From: Polaribacter marinaquae
GTDB lineage: Bacteria; Bacteroidota; Bacteroidia; Flavobacteriales; Flavobacteriaceae
Assembly (NCBI RefSeq): GCF_038019025.1
Contig: NZ_CP150496.1
Span: 1,628,001-1,692,000, forward strand
Length of the DNA stretch: 64,000 nt
Reading direction: 5' to 3'
Shown: one piece after another, positions 36,809 to 46,068 of the stretch
How positions within the stretch are numbered: position 1 is the first letter of the stretch
How the letters are laid out: every line of letters begins with the position of its first letter
Position numbers and translations under genes: made by a program
Notes under the pieces: generated by a model
Databases searched by the model: none
Told to the model about the DNA's origin: nothing
The model's input: only the letters and a program-made list of their open reading frames with translations

Positions 36809-38707
36809 TTAATAAGCTCTTTTATCGTTTCCTTCATAGTAATTAATAAAAGCCTCATTTACAACTCTATGACCACCAGGTGTGGGATAATCTCCGGTAA
36901 AATACCAATCTCCTAAGTTATTAGGGCAAGCCTTATGCAAGTTCTCTACAGTTTGATAAATTACCTCTACATCTGCCTTAACATCTTTTGTTTTTAGCAT
37001 TTGAGCAATTTTTGCTGATATTTCTTCTGTTGTAAATGGTGCGTAAATTTCTTTTACATAATTTACAATTTCTTCATCTGCCTTAGATTGTTGCTCTTTA
37101 GATTTTTTATAAACTTCACCTATAATACCTTCTTGATTTGTATCTTTTAATAATTCTATCGCAGCTTTAAACGCAATAAAAGCATCAATTCTGGCCATAT
37201 CTATACCATAACAATCTGGGTAGCGTATTTGAGGCGCAGATGAAACAACTACTATCTTCTTAGGGCTAAGTCTATCTAATATTTTAATAATACTTTTCTT
37301 TAAAGTTGTTCCTCTTACAATACTATCGTCTATAATTACAAGATTGTCTGTAGGTTTTACAACACCATAAGTAATATCATAAACATGTTCTACAAGGTCA
37401 TCTCTAGAACTATCATCAGCAATAAATGTTCTTAACTTTGCATCTTTAATAGCTATTTTTTCAAAACGAGCTCTTTCAGATAAAATCTCTGTTACTTTTT
37501 GAGCAGATAACTTAGTACCACCTGCTAAGATTTTTTGTGTTTTTTGCTGATTAAGTAAATCTTCTGCAGCTTCCGTCATTCCGTAGAAAGAAGTTTCTGC
37601 CGTATTTGGTATGTAAGAAAAAACAGTGTTAGAAATATCGCTATCTATCGATTTTAATATTTTAGGAAACACTAATTTACCTAAGTTTTTTCTTTCTTCA
37701 TAGATTGATGCATCACTTCCTCTAGAAAAATAAATACGCTCGAAAGAACAAGCTTTGTTTTCTCTTGGTTCTAAAACTTGTTTAATAGCTGTTTTACCAT
37801 TTTTCTTAATAATTAAAGCATGCCCTCTTTCTAATTCTTGTACTTTATCAATTTCGATATTAAATACTGTCTGAATTACGGGTCTTTCTGATGCTACAAC
37901 TACAACCTCTTCATCTTCGAAGAAATATGTAGGTCTTATTCCGTTTGGATCTCTTAAAACAAAAGCATCTCCGTGACCAACTAATCCTGCCATTGCATAA
38001 CCACCATCCCAGTTTTTAGAAGATCTTTTTAAAACTTTTTTTATGCTTAAATTTTCTTCGATATAAGGCGAAGCATTCTTTTTATTAAAACCTTTCTTTT
38101 TTGCTTTCTGATATAATTTAGCCACTTCATCTTCTAAGAAATGACCAATTTTCTCCATGACAGTTACTGTATCTGTAAATTCTTTTGGATGTTGCCCCAA
38201 CTCTATTAACTCTTCTAATAAATGTTTAGAATTAGTCATGTTAAAGTTACCTGCAACAATTAAGTTTTGATGTTTCCAATTACTTTGACGTAAAAACGGA
38301 TGCACACTTTCGATACTGTTTTTACCAAATGTACCATAACGAACATGACCTAAAAATAAGTTACCAATGTAAGGCATGTTTTCTTCTTGCCATGCTACAT
38401 CATCTTTCTTATCTGGGTTTTGTTCTAAAACACCATTTAAGCGATCGTTAATTTGCCCAAAAACATCTTGTATTGGTTGCGATTTGTTAGAACGAACTCT
38501 GCTAATATATCTAGTACCAGGTTCTACATTAAATTTTACACTTGCAAAACCTGCACCATCTTGACCACGATTATGCTGCTTTTCCATTAATAAATACATT
38601 TTATTAATTCCGTAAAAAGCAGTACCGTATTTATCTTTGTAAAACTGTAATGGTTTTTTTAATCTAACAAGTGCAATTCCACATTCATGTTTAATAGCAT
38701 CACTCAT
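36809..38707 (-). CDS. Amidophosphoribosyltransferase-like protein, long form
   Basis: 632 residues: class II glutamine amidotransferase domain about 9-300 and phosphoribosyltransferase domain about 330-490 with PRPP motif VIIDDSIVRGTT at 457-468. The nucleophile is Cys9 in HECGIAL, so eight residues must be cleaved to expose it, like the B. subtilis PurF propeptide. About 130 residues beyond the PRTase domain and an internal Lys-rich insert (200-230) make it longer than typical PurF (about 470-505). It should make phosphoribosylamine for purines; a specialised paralogue is possible. Its leader holds an ACAACA-rich run like pnp. Confidence 0.82.
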   Translation of the reverse strand: MSDAIKHECGIALVRLKKPLQFYKDKYGTAFYGINKMYLLMEKQHNRGQDGAGFASVKFNVEPGTRYISRVRSNKSQPIQDVFGQINDRLNGVLEQNPDKKDDVAWQEENMPYIGNLFLGHVRYGTFGKNSIESVHPFLRQSNWKHQNLIVAGNFNMTNSKHLLEELIELGQHPKEFTDTVTVMEKIGHFLEDEVAKLYQKAKKKGFNKKNASPYIEENLSIKKVLKRSSKNWDGGYAMAGLVGHGDAFVLRDPNGIRPTYFFEDEEVVVVASERPVIQTVFNIEIDKVQELERGHALIIKKNGKTAIKQVLEPRENKACSFERIYFSRGSDASIYEERKNLGKLVFPKILKSIDSDISNTVFSYIPNTAETSFYGMTEAAEDLLNQQKTQKILAGGTKLSAQKVTEILSERARFEKIAIKDAKLRTFIADDSSRDDLVEHVYDITYGVVKPTDNLVIIDDSIVRGTTLKKSIIKILDRLSPKKIVVVSSAPQIRYPDCYGIDMARIDAFIAFKAAIELLKDTNQEGIIGEVYKKSKEQQSKADEEIVNYVKEIYAPFTTEEISAKIAQMLKTKDVKADVEVIYQTVENLHKACPNNLGDWYFTGDYPTPGGHRVVNEAFINYYEGNDKRAY

Positions 38708-38756
38708 TTTTATAATATTTTTAGTTGTATTGTGTTGTTATTGTTGCAATTATATC

Positions 38757-38790
38757 AAAAAAAAATCCGCAGTTTAAACCGCGGATTTAC
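38757..38790 (-). terminator. Terminator of the PfkB kinase gene
   Basis: On the minus strand AAATCCGCGGTTT pairs with AAACTGCGGATTT (one mismatch), followed by nine T, right after the kinase stop and before the PurF-like gene. Confidence 0.85.
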
Positions 38791-38791
38791 A

Positions 38792-39718
38792 TTAAGATAA
38801 TTTTATATCAAATTGTGTTAAGTCTTTAAAAGCTTGTAAGCGCGTTTTAACTTCATCTGTTGTTAGCTCTTGCATGCGCTCTGTACCAAATTTCTCTACA
38901 CAGAAAGAAGCTAAGTTAGAACCGTAAATTATCGCGTTCTTCATGTTTTCAAAAGATATATCTTCTGTTTTTGCTAGATATCCGCAGAAACCTCCTGCAA
39001 ATGTATCTCCGGCACCAGTAGGGTCAAAAACTTCTGCTAATGGTAATGCAGGTGCAAAAAACATTTTTCCTTCATTAAATAATAAAGCTCCGTGTTCTCC
39101 TTTTTTAATTACTACATATTTAGGTCCCATTGCGTGGATTTTCTTAGCAGCATTTACCAAAGAATATTCACCAGATAATTGGCGGGCTTCTTCATCATTA
39201 ATTGTAATTACATCTACTCTTTTTAAAACAGTATGTAAATCATCTAAAGCAATATCCATCCAAAAATTCATAGTATCTAAAACTATTAGTTTTGGTTTTT
39301 CTGTCATTTGATCTAAAACAGAAGCTTGCGTTAACGGGTGTAAATTACCCAACATTACAATACCTGCATCTTTAAAAGAATCTGGTACAACTGGTGTAAA
39401 CGTTTCTAATACATTTAATTCTGTTACTAAAGTATCTCTAGAATTCATATCGTTGTGATATTTACCACTCCAGAAAAAAGTTTTACCTTCTTTATCTACT
39501 TCAATACCATCTGTATTAATTCCTTTAGAATTCATCATTTCTAAATAAGAATCAGGAAAATCTCCACCAACAACAGATACAACACCTGTTTCTACTCCAA
39601 ATTGAGATGCTGCTAAACCTACAAAAGTTCCAGAGCCTCCTAAAATCTTATCTGTTTTACCAAAAGGTGTCTCAATAGCATCAAAAGCTACTGTACCAAC
39701 TGCTAATAATTTACTCAT
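38792..39718 (-). CDS. PfkB family sugar/nucleoside kinase
   Basis: 308 residues of the ribokinase fold. N-terminal glycine motif ILGGSGTFVGLAAS and C-terminal anion-hole/catalytic motif DPTGAGDTFAGGF near 228-240 (catalytic Asp in GAGD). Substrate not certain: adenosine- or ribokinase-like members exist, and its position upstream of a PurF-like gene makes a nucleoside or ribose substrate attractive, but that is inference. Separated from the PurF-like gene by a terminator. Confidence 0.88.
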   Translation of the reverse strand: MSKLLAVGTVAFDAIETPFGKTDKILGGSGTFVGLAASQFGVETGVVSVVGGDFPDSYLEMMNSKGINTDGIEVDKEGKTFFWSGKYHNDMNSRDTLVTELNVLETFTPVVPDSFKDAGIVMLGNLHPLTQASVLDQMTEKPKLIVLDTMNFWMDIALDDLHTVLKRVDVITINDEEARQLSGEYSLVNAAKKIHAMGPKYVVIKKGEHGALLFNEGKMFFAPALPLAEVFDPTGAGDTFAGGFCGYLAKTEDISFENMKNAIIYGSNLASFCVEKFGTERMQELTTDEVKTRLQAFKDLTQFDIKLS

Positions 39719-39735
39719 TTCTTATAATTTATGCG

Positions 39736-39743
39736 TAATTTTG
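39736..39743 (+). promoter_or_regulatory. -7 box upstream of sufE
   Basis: TAATTTTG fits TAnnTTTG, 48 bases before the sufE ATG. A small hairpin CGCTTTTTGAAAGCG lies between box and gene. Confidence 0.4.
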
Positions 39744-39791
39744 CTTTTTACAATAAAACGCTTTTTGAAAGCGCAAAAATAAGTTTTAAAA

Positions 39792-40217
39792 ATGACTATC
39801 AAAGAAATACAAGAAGAAATTATTGATGAGTTTTCTATGTTTGATGATTGGATGGATCGTTACGAATACATAATAGAGCTTGGTAAATCTTTGCCTATAA
39901 TTGAAGATACACATAAATTAGACGAAAATTTAATTAAAGGATGCCAATCTAAAGTTTGGTTATATTCTGAATTAGATGCAGATAAAATTAAGTTTACTGC
40001 AGATAGTGATGCTATTTTAACTAAAGGAATTGTGGCATTATTATTGAGGGTATTCTCGGAACAAAAACCGGCAGATATTTTAACTGCAGAAACCACTTTT
40101 ATAGATCAAATAGGTTTAAAAGAACATTTAAGCCCTACGCGAGCAAACGGTTTGGTGTCTATGGTCAAACAAATAAAATTGTACGCAATTGCGCAACAAA
40201 CTAAATTACAGAATTAA
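39792..40217 (+). CDS. sufE: SufE sulfur acceptor protein
   Basis: 141 residues. The acceptor cysteine is Cys51 in IKGCQSKVW. SufE takes persulfide sulfur from SufS and passes it on for Fe-S cluster assembly. It begins a plus-strand run with a MIP18-type protein and a DUF2480 protein, all likely tied to Fe-S assembly; sufBCDS are not in the window. Confidence 0.95.
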   Translation: MTIKEIQEEIIDEFSMFDDWMDRYEYIIELGKSLPIIEDTHKLDENLIKGCQSKVWLYSELDADKIKFTADSDAILTKGIVALLLRVFSEQKPADILTAETTFIDQIGLKEHLSPTRANGLVSMVKQIKLYAIAQQTKLQN

Positions 40218-40228
40218 GAAATTATATA

Positions 40229-40549
40229 ATGACAGATAAAGAATTAGAAGAAATTGGAGATAAAATTGTAGGTGTTTTAAAAACAATTTACGATCCAGAA
40301 ATACCTGTAGACATTTATGAGCTTGGTTTAATTTATGATGTTTTTGTTTCTGATGAAAATAATGCAAAAATTTTAATGACTTTAACGTCTCCGAATTGCC
40401 CAGTTGCAGAGAGTTTACCAGTAGAAATTGAAGATAAAGTTAAGTCTTTAAAAGAATTAAATAACTGCGAAGTAGAAATTACGTTCGACCCAACTTGGAC
40501 ACAAGAAATGATGAGCGAAGAAGCAAAACTAGAGTTAGGAATGCTTTAA
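40229..40549 (+). CDS. MIP18/DUF59 (SufT-like) iron-sulfur assembly protein
   Basis: 106 residues of the MIP18/DUF59 family: DPEIPVDIYELGLIYDV near 22-38 and the cysteine motif LTSPNCPVAESLP (Cys57). Members help mature Fe-S proteins. It lies 11 bases after sufE, which supports that role. Confidence 0.92.
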   Translation: MTDKELEEIGDKIVGVLKTIYDPEIPVDIYELGLIYDVFVSDENNAKILMTLTSPNCPVAESLPVEIEDKVKSLKELNNCEVEITFDPTWTQEMMSEEAKLELGML

Positions 40550-40563
40550 ATACATATAAATTT

Positions 40564-40602
40564 AACAGAAAAAGCAATTATTAATAATTGCTTTTTCTGT
40601 TA
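40564..40602 (+). terminator. Terminator after the sufE-MIP18 pair
   Basis: AACAGAAAAAGCAATTATT and its complement form a long stem around a short loop; TTTTT lies within the 3' arm. Confidence 0.7.
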
Positions 40603-40650
40603 ATACAACTTAAGTTTTTATTTATTTTAAACAATAAAGTAAAATTATAA

Positions 40651-41160
40651 ATGGCTGAAGAAATTATAAATAGAGTAGCAAATAGCAAGTTAAAAACCTT
40701 TGACCTAGAAGAGATTTATCCTGAAGGAAAAAGAGTCTCATTTGATATTAAAGATTGGCTATTTGAAGAAATAATTTTGAAAGAAAAAGATTTTAGAAAT
40801 GCAGTAAAAAATCATGATTGGTCTCAATACAAAAACTGTTTTGTAGCTGTTAATTGCTCTGTAGATGCAATTATACCTTCTTGGGCTTTTATGCTAATTG
40901 CTGCAGAAGCTACACCATATGCCAACAAAGTTGTTATTGGTAATTTAGAATTATTAGAAACTGTTTTATACCAAGAACTTTTAAATTTTGTCGATCTTAG
41001 AGATTATACAGATTGCCCTGTAATAGTTAAAGGTTGTGCAGAAAAACCAATACCAGATTCTGCATTTGCTTTTTTAATTGCAAAACTACAACCTATAGCC
41101 AAATCTATTATGTTTGGCGAAGCTTGTTCTACAGTACCTTTATATAAATCGAAAAAATAA
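40651..41160 (+). CDS. DUF2480 family protein
   Basis: 169 residues, no signal peptide or membrane segment. The sequence, with DIKDWLFEEIILKEKDFR and IIPSWAFMLIAAEATPYA, fits the Bacteroidota-specific DUF2480 family, often encoded near SUF genes as here. Four cysteines (NCFVAVNC, DCPVIVKGC) could bind a metal or cluster. Function unknown. Confidence 0.82.
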   Translation: MAEEIINRVANSKLKTFDLEEIYPEGKRVSFDIKDWLFEEIILKEKDFRNAVKNHDWSQYKNCFVAVNCSVDAIIPSWAFMLIAAEATPYANKVVIGNLELLETVLYQELLNFVDLRDYTDCPVIVKGCAEKPIPDSAFAFLIAKLQPIAKSIMFGEACSTVPLYKSKK

Positions 41161-41208
41161 ATTTACACATTTATAAATCAAAAAAAATTAACATTAAAAA
41201 CACTTATA

Positions 41209-42084
41209 ATGAGAAGACTAGCAACCCTTCTTTTATTTATTTTTATAGCAAGTAATTCTTATTCTCAAAAGAAGAAACTAGACACTTTACCAAAGCCAAA
41301 ATGGAAAGTAAACGGTAGACTTGCCTTTGTTTTTAATCAATCTTCTTTTTCTAATTGGGCTTCTGGTGGTCAAAACACGGTTGCAGGAAATATCAATATA
41401 AATTACGATTTTAATTATAAGAAAAATAATGTAAACTGGGATACTCGATTATTATCTGGTTACGGTTTAAGTCATATCAGCGAAAAAGGCTACAGAAAAA
41501 CAAACGATCGATTTGAACTAAATTCTTTATTAGGTATAAAAACAACAACTTATTGGTTTCTTTCTTTTATTGCCAATTTTAAAACACAATATACCAAAGG
41601 GTTCGATTATTCAAAAGAGCCTAAATTACTAGTGTCAGAGTTTTTATCTCCTGCTTATTTAACTTTTGGACCAGGAATGTTATGGAAAAAATCTGATGAT
41701 TTAAATTTAAACATTGCACCAGCTACAGCCAGATATACATTTGTAAACGAGTTTTTCACAAAAGATTCTGGTAAATTTGGTGTAGACGAAGGTAAAACTC
41801 TTGCTTTTGGACTAGGTTTTAACCTTTCTGGTTACTATAAATTTGCCTTGATGAAAAACATTGAAATGGAAAACATCTTAACAATGTATACAGATTATCT
41901 TGCAAATGTTGGTAATGTCGATTTAGATTATCAAACAAATTTGCGTTTTACTGTAAACAAACATATTAAAATGCACATGACTTTTCATACAATTATTGAT
42001 GATAACTCATCAAGTAAAATTCAATTTAGACAGCTTTTTGGTTTAGGCATGAATTATAGCTTCCACGAAAAAGTGACTTATTAA
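41209..42084 (+). CDS. DUF3078 outer membrane beta-barrel-like protein (first copy)
   Basis: 291 residues with signal peptide 1-19. The mature protein is rich in alternating aromatic strands (FNQSSFSNWASGGQNTVAGNI, DTRLLSGYGLSH), the DUF3078 pattern. A porin-like small barrel is likely. It starts 48 bases after the DUF2480 gene and is followed by a second DUF3078 gene with its own promoter. Confidence 0.82.
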   Translation: MRRLATLLLFIFIASNSYSQKKKLDTLPKPKWKVNGRLAFVFNQSSFSNWASGGQNTVAGNININYDFNYKKNNVNWDTRLLSGYGLSHISEKGYRKTNDRFELNSLLGIKTTTYWFLSFIANFKTQYTKGFDYSKEPKLLVSEFLSPAYLTFGPGMLWKKSDDLNLNIAPATARYTFVNEFFTKDSGKFGVDEGKTLAFGLGFNLSGYYKFALMKNIEMENILTMYTDYLANVGNVDLDYQTNLRFTVNKHIKMHMTFHTIIDDNSSSKIQFRQLFGLGMNYSFHEKVTY

Positions 42085-42092
42085 TATTTTTA

Positions 42093-42121
42093 TTGTCTAA
42101 AAGAATAAAAGTGTACTTTTG
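42093..42121 (+). promoter_or_regulatory. Promoter of the second DUF3078 gene
   Basis: TTG (42093-42095), 18 bases, TACTTTTG (42114-42121): full consensus match, 26 bases before the ATG. The gene can thus be expressed independently of the upstream copy. Confidence 0.7.
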
Positions 42122-42147
42122 CACGCTTAAATTTAAAAATAGTCAAC

Positions 42148-43065
42148 ATGAAAAAATTATCAATCTTAATTTTATTGGTATTTATTAGCTTTTCTGCAAG
42201 CGCACAAACAGCAGAAGAATTAAAGAAAGAACAAGCTCCTAAAAAAGCTCAAATTGCTAAATTACAAGGAGAAGTTAATGCGATACAAGCAAAAATTGAT
42301 GCTTTACCTGGTTGGAGAAAAGGTGCTTTTGGTACTATAGGTGCAAGTTTATCTGGTTTTAACAACTGGTACGCTAGAACAGCTCCTACTGCATCTGCAG
42401 GTAATATTGGTGTAACTGTAAATGGTTTTGCTAATTTAATTGAAGAAGACTTTTTCTGGAGAAACTCTGCTGCAATTAACTTAGGTTGGGTTAAGTTAGA
42501 TGAAAAAGGTGTTGCCGGAGACGAAGGTTTTGATACTGCTACAGATGTATTTACAATCTCTTCTTTATACGGTAAAAGATTAAATAAAAAATGGGCTTTA
42601 TCTGCACTTGCAGAATACAGAACTACAATTATAGATAATTTTAACGATCCTGGTTATTTAGATTTTGGTGCTGGTCTTACTTGGACGCCAACAAGTAACT
42701 TGGTAGTTGTTATGCACCCAGGAAACTACAACTTTGTATTTAGTAGTGGTGAAACAGTTTTCGAATCTTCTTTAGGTGCTAAAATTGTTGCAGATTACTC
42801 TAAAAAATATGGTAAATTAAGTGTAAAGTCTAATTTATCTGTTTTTCAAAGCTATAAAACTTCAGACTTATCTAACTGGACATGGACAAACTCTTTTGGT
42901 TACACTGTTTGGAAAGGAATTGGAGTTGGTTTAGAATTAGGTTTACGTAAAAACAAACAAGAAGCATTAAACAATGCATTAATTGACAATCCTGCAGAAA
43001 CTTTTTCTACTGTAGACAACAAATTACAATCTTATTATTTAGTTGGTATGAGCTATGCTTTCTAA
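42148..43065 (+). CDS. DUF3078 outer membrane beta-barrel-like protein (second copy)
   Basis: 305 residues: signal peptide 1-19 (SASA-QT), a charged helical segment 20-50 (coiled-coil-like, LKKEQAPKKAQIAKLQGEV), then beta strands including GASLSGFNNWYARTA and LNLGW-type repeats. It shares the FxNW motif with its neighbour but adds the helical N-terminal part, which may interact with the cell wall or form trimers. Ends in SYAF, a C-terminal aromatic typical for barrel insertion. Confidence 0.8.
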   Translation: MKKLSILILLVFISFSASAQTAEELKKEQAPKKAQIAKLQGEVNAIQAKIDALPGWRKGAFGTIGASLSGFNNWYARTAPTASAGNIGVTVNGFANLIEEDFFWRNSAAINLGWVKLDEKGVAGDEGFDTATDVFTISSLYGKRLNKKWALSALAEYRTTIIDNFNDPGYLDFGAGLTWTPTSNLVVVMHPGNYNFVFSSGETVFESSLGAKIVADYSKKYGKLSVKSNLSVFQSYKTSDLSNWTWTNSFGYTVWKGIGVGLELGLRKNKQEALNNALIDNPAETFSTVDNKLQSYYLVGMSYAF

Positions 43066-43082
43066 ATAGAAAACAATATTTT

Positions 43083-43121
43083 AAAAGAAACCTCAAGAAG
43101 AAATTCTTGAGGTTTTTTTAT
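43083..43121 (+). terminator. Terminator of the second DUF3078 gene
   Basis: AAACCTCAAGAA and TTCTTGAGGTTT pair around GAAA, followed by T residues. Confidence 0.88.
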
Positions 43122-43154
43122 TTTGTGTAAATTAGCATCTCAAATAAATAATAC

Positions 43155-44273
43155 ATGACTTTATTAATAATTTTTGCAACAATTTCTATTTTCTTTTCTT
43201 TTTTATGCTCTATTTTAGAAGCTGTATTGTTAAGTATTACACCGACTTTTATCAATCTTAAAAAAAGTGAAGGTGAACAATATGCTACACAATTAGAAAC
43301 TTTTAAAAAGGATGTTGATAAACCTTTAATTGCTATTTTAACTATTAACACCATTGCACATACGGTTGGTGCAATTTTAGTAGGTGTGCAAGCAAAAGTT
43401 GCTTACGCAGAAATGTATGGTACAGATGTAAAAACAGTATTTGGCATTAAAATTACAGAAGATGTAATGGTTGGTTTAGTTTCTACTATAATGACAATTT
43501 TAATTCTAGTCGCATCAGAAATTATACCTAAAACCATTGGAGCTACTTACTGGAAACAACTTGCTAATTTTACAGCTAAAGCTTTAAACATAATGATTTT
43601 TCCGTTGAAATGGACAGGAATATTATGGATTTTACAATTAACAACAAAGTTAATTGGTGGCAAAGGTCATGGAAGTATTTTAAGTAGAGAAAGCTTTTTA
43701 GTAATGGCAGACATGGCAGAAAAAGAAGGTGTTTTTCAGAAAAATGAAAGTAAAGTTATTAGAAACTTACTTGGTTTTAAAGAAATTAAAGTAAACGATG
43801 TAATGACACCGAGATCTGTAATAGAAACCGCAGACGAAACTCAAACAATAAGTTCTTTTTATAACGATCATAAAAAATTAAGATTTTCTAGAATTCCTGT
43901 ATTTTCTGAAAACCCAGATGCAATAACAGGTTACTTTTTAAAAGATAATTTATTGGAAGCAATTATTAATGGTAAAGGTGAAGAAACTTTAGCTACCATT
44001 AAAAGAGATATTGTTGTTACAGAAAGAGAATTATCTATACCAGATTTGTTTGACAAACTAATCAAAGAGAAAGAACACATTGCACTTGTGGTAGATGAAT
44101 ATGGTTCTGTTAGCGGTCTTGTTTCTCAAGAAGATGTGATAGAAACTTTACTTGGTTTAGAAATTATGGACGAAAGTGATTCTGTTGCAGATTTACAAGC
44201 TTTAGCAAGAAAATCTTGGGAAAACAGAGCAAAAAGAATGGGTATTATAAAAGAAGATGATTCAAAAGAATAA
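43155..44273 (+). CDS. CNNM/CBS domain protein (CorC/HlyC-like)
   Basis: 372 residues: N-terminal CNNM (DUF21) transmembrane domain with about four helices (1-170), then a CBS pair (about 205-340; VNDVMTPRSVIETADE, VDEYGSVSGLVSQEDVIETLLG). It lacks the CorC_HlyC C-terminal domain found in longer members. CNNM proteins move Mg2+ or respond to it. Convergent with hflX; the terminator between serves both. Confidence 0.9.
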   Translation: MTLLIIFATISIFFSFLCSILEAVLLSITPTFINLKKSEGEQYATQLETFKKDVDKPLIAILTINTIAHTVGAILVGVQAKVAYAEMYGTDVKTVFGIKITEDVMVGLVSTIMTILILVASEIIPKTIGATYWKQLANFTAKALNIMIFPLKWTGILWILQLTTKLIGGKGHGSILSRESFLVMADMAEKEGVFQKNESKVIRNLLGFKEIKVNDVMTPRSVIETADETQTISSFYNDHKKLRFSRIPVFSENPDAITGYFLKDNLLEAIINGKGEETLATIKRDIVVTERELSIPDLFDKLIKEKEHIALVVDEYGSVSGLVSQEDVIETLLGLEIMDESDSVADLQALARKSWENRAKRMGIIKEDDSKE

Positions 44274-44291
44274 TCTTTAAAATGAAAACAT

Positions 44292-44333
44292 AAAAAAAAT
44301 CCTACTGCAATACTTCGCAGTAGGATTTTTTTT
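44292..44333. terminator. Bidirectional terminator between the CNNM gene and hflX
   Basis: AAAAATCCTACTGC and GCAGTAGGATTTTT form a strong stem with A and T runs on both sides. Confidence 0.9.
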
Positions 44334-45543
44334 ATTCTTCCTCTTTATATTCGTAATATAAAAAGTCGTTATAAGGAAAACGCTGAATATGTATTTTCTT
44401 TACTTCTTCGTACGTTTTGTCTTTAAAATCATCTAAATTTTCTTTATTTAGAGCAGAAATAAATATTGATTCTACTTCTTTATCGTTCATCCAAGTTTTT
44501 TTCCAGTCTTGTAAAGTATAATGCTCTTTGCCTTTTTCTGTTTCTAAATCATCTGCATCAATTGTTTCATGCTCGTAAGCATCAATCTTATTAAACACCA
44601 TTAAGGTAGGTTTATCTGCACATTTAATATCATCTAAAATTGTATTAACAGATGCAATATGATCTTCAAAATTAGGATGCGAAATATCTACAACATGCAA
44701 TAGCAAGTCTGCTTCTCTAACCTCATCTAAAGTAGATTTAAAAGATTCTACCAATTGTGTTGGCAATTTTCTAATAAACCCAACAGTATCTGTCATTAAA
44801 AAAGGAATGTTTTTTATAACCACTTTTCGAACTGTTGTATCTAAAGTTGCAAATAATTTATTTTCTGCAAAAACATCACTTTTACTAATCACGTTCATAA
44901 GTGTAGATTTACCAACATTGGTATAACCTACTAAAGCAACTCTTACCATCTTACCACGATTCTTTCTTTGAATCGCCATTTGCTTGTCTATTGTTTTTAG
45001 ACGTTTTTTTAATACGGATATTTTATCACGAATTATACGTCTATCTGTTTCAATTTCTGTTTCACCAGGTCCACGCATTCCAATACCACCTTTTTGTTTA
45101 TCAAGGTGTGTCCAAAGTCTTGTTAAACGAGGTAACAAATATTCGCTTTGGGCAAGTTCTACTTGTGTTTTTGCAGAACTAGTTTGTGCTCTTTGCGCAA
45201 AAATATCTAATATTAAATTGGTTCTATCTAAAATTTTACAATCAAGAATTTTTTCGATATTTCTTAATTGTGCAGGCGATAATTCATCATCAAAAATAGC
45301 TGTACCAATTGCATTGGCATGTATAAAATCTTTAACATCTTCTAGCTTACCAGCTCCTAAAAAAGTTTTCGGATTTGGTCTTTCCATTTTCTGTACAAAG
45401 CGTTTAACAACAACACCGCCGGCAGTTTGTGTTAAAAACTCTAGTTCATCTAAATATTCATCAGATTGTGTTTCGTTTTGTTGCTGCGTAATTACACCAA
45501 TTAAAACTGCTTTTTCTGAAATTGCTTCTTTTGCGTCTATCAT
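44332..45543 (-). CDS. hflX: GTPase HflX
   Basis: 403 residues from the chosen start. HflX N-terminal domain (about 1-190, with GGIGMRGPGETEIETDRR) and G domain: VALVGYTNVGKSTLMN, DTVGFIRKLP, VFNKID. It splits stalled ribosomes during stress. I start at ATG 45543 (MIDAKEAISEK); an in-frame ATG seven codons upstream adds residues unlike the family. A 203-codon ORF on the opposite strand is a shadow. Confidence 0.95.
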   Translation of the reverse strand: MIDAKEAISEKAVLIGVITQQQNETQSDEYLDELEFLTQTAGGVVVKRFVQKMERPNPKTFLGAGKLEDVKDFIHANAIGTAIFDDELSPAQLRNIEKILDCKILDRTNLILDIFAQRAQTSSAKTQVELAQSEYLLPRLTRLWTHLDKQKGGIGMRGPGETEIETDRRIIRDKISVLKKRLKTIDKQMAIQRKNRGKMVRVALVGYTNVGKSTLMNVISKSDVFAENKLFATLDTTVRKVVIKNIPFLMTDTVGFIRKLPTQLVESFKSTLDEVREADLLLHVVDISHPNFEDHIASVNTILDDIKCADKPTLMVFNKIDAYEHETIDADDLETEKGKEHYTLQDWKKTWMNDKEVESIFISALNKENLDDFKDKTYEEVKKIHIQRFPYNDFLYYEYKEEE

Positions 45544-45584
45544 AGAATGCAAAAATACAAACAATTCTTGTCTTTTAGGCCAAA

Positions 45585-45612
45585 AAAAACCTTAGCAAAA
45601 GCTAAGGTTTAT
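45585..45612 (-). terminator. Terminator downstream of the 112-residue protein gene
   Basis: On the minus strand AACCTTAGC pairs with GCTAAGGTT around TTTT, followed by TTTTTT. It most likely ends the transcript of the gene at 45730-46068; it lies 42 bases upstream of the hflX start. Confidence 0.7.
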
Positions 45613-45729
45613 ATTACTAATTCAAATTCAAAACAGAAAGTTTACAACGTTTTCTGCGCAACAAAAGTAGCTTAATAATAAAAGAACTATGTATTCTTTA
45701 CATTAAGAAACCCTTTAATTTTTGTTAAT

Positions 45730-46068
45730 TTAGTTTTGTTTTAAAAATTTTACAGGCACTCTATATGTTTTTAAAATTTCTAATTTTTCTATAGATGCTA
45801 TTTGGTAGTTTAATCTATTTTTTATGAAAGAAGCTACATTCGGTTTTTTAGAATCTACAGATACAACAATTATCTCTCCTTTTTTGTTTATGATAAAGTC
45901 TACAGTAGTTTTTATGTTTGAGTCTAGATTTCCTTTATAGTTTCCTAATAATTCGATAATTTTTTTTCTTAATTTTAAATCGATTTCTTTCACGTCGTCA
46001 TTGTTGTTAGAAAACGTAGATACACTTGCCAATACTGCTACTAAAAATACAATTGCTAATTTTTTCAT
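45730..46068 (-). CDS. Small exported protein of unknown function
   Basis: 112 residues from ATG 46068: a signal peptide (KKLAIVFLVAVLASVSTFS), a charged region DDVKEIDLKLRKKIIELLG, and an alpha/beta stretch (TTVDFIINKKGEIIVVSVDS). The last part looks like the TonB C-terminal fold or related small exported domains (INKKGEIIVVSV). An ATG 15 codons upstream would put basic residues before the signal peptide, so I take the internal one. No family assigned. Confidence 0.65.
   Translation of the reverse strand: MKKLAIVFLVAVLASVSTFSNNNDDVKEIDLKLRKKIIELLGNYKGNLDSNIKTTVDFIINKKGEIIVVSVDSKKPNVASFIKNRLNYQIASIEKLEILKTYRVPVKFLKQN

Noticed and set aside
44984..45595. 203-codon ORF opposite hflX
   Set aside because: Shadow of a conserved GTPase; Cys/Ser-rich composition typical of antisense translation.
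45585..45612. Hairpin as an hflX attenuator
   Set aside because: No leader peptide or alternative pairing is visible, and it fits as the terminator of the upstream small protein gene.
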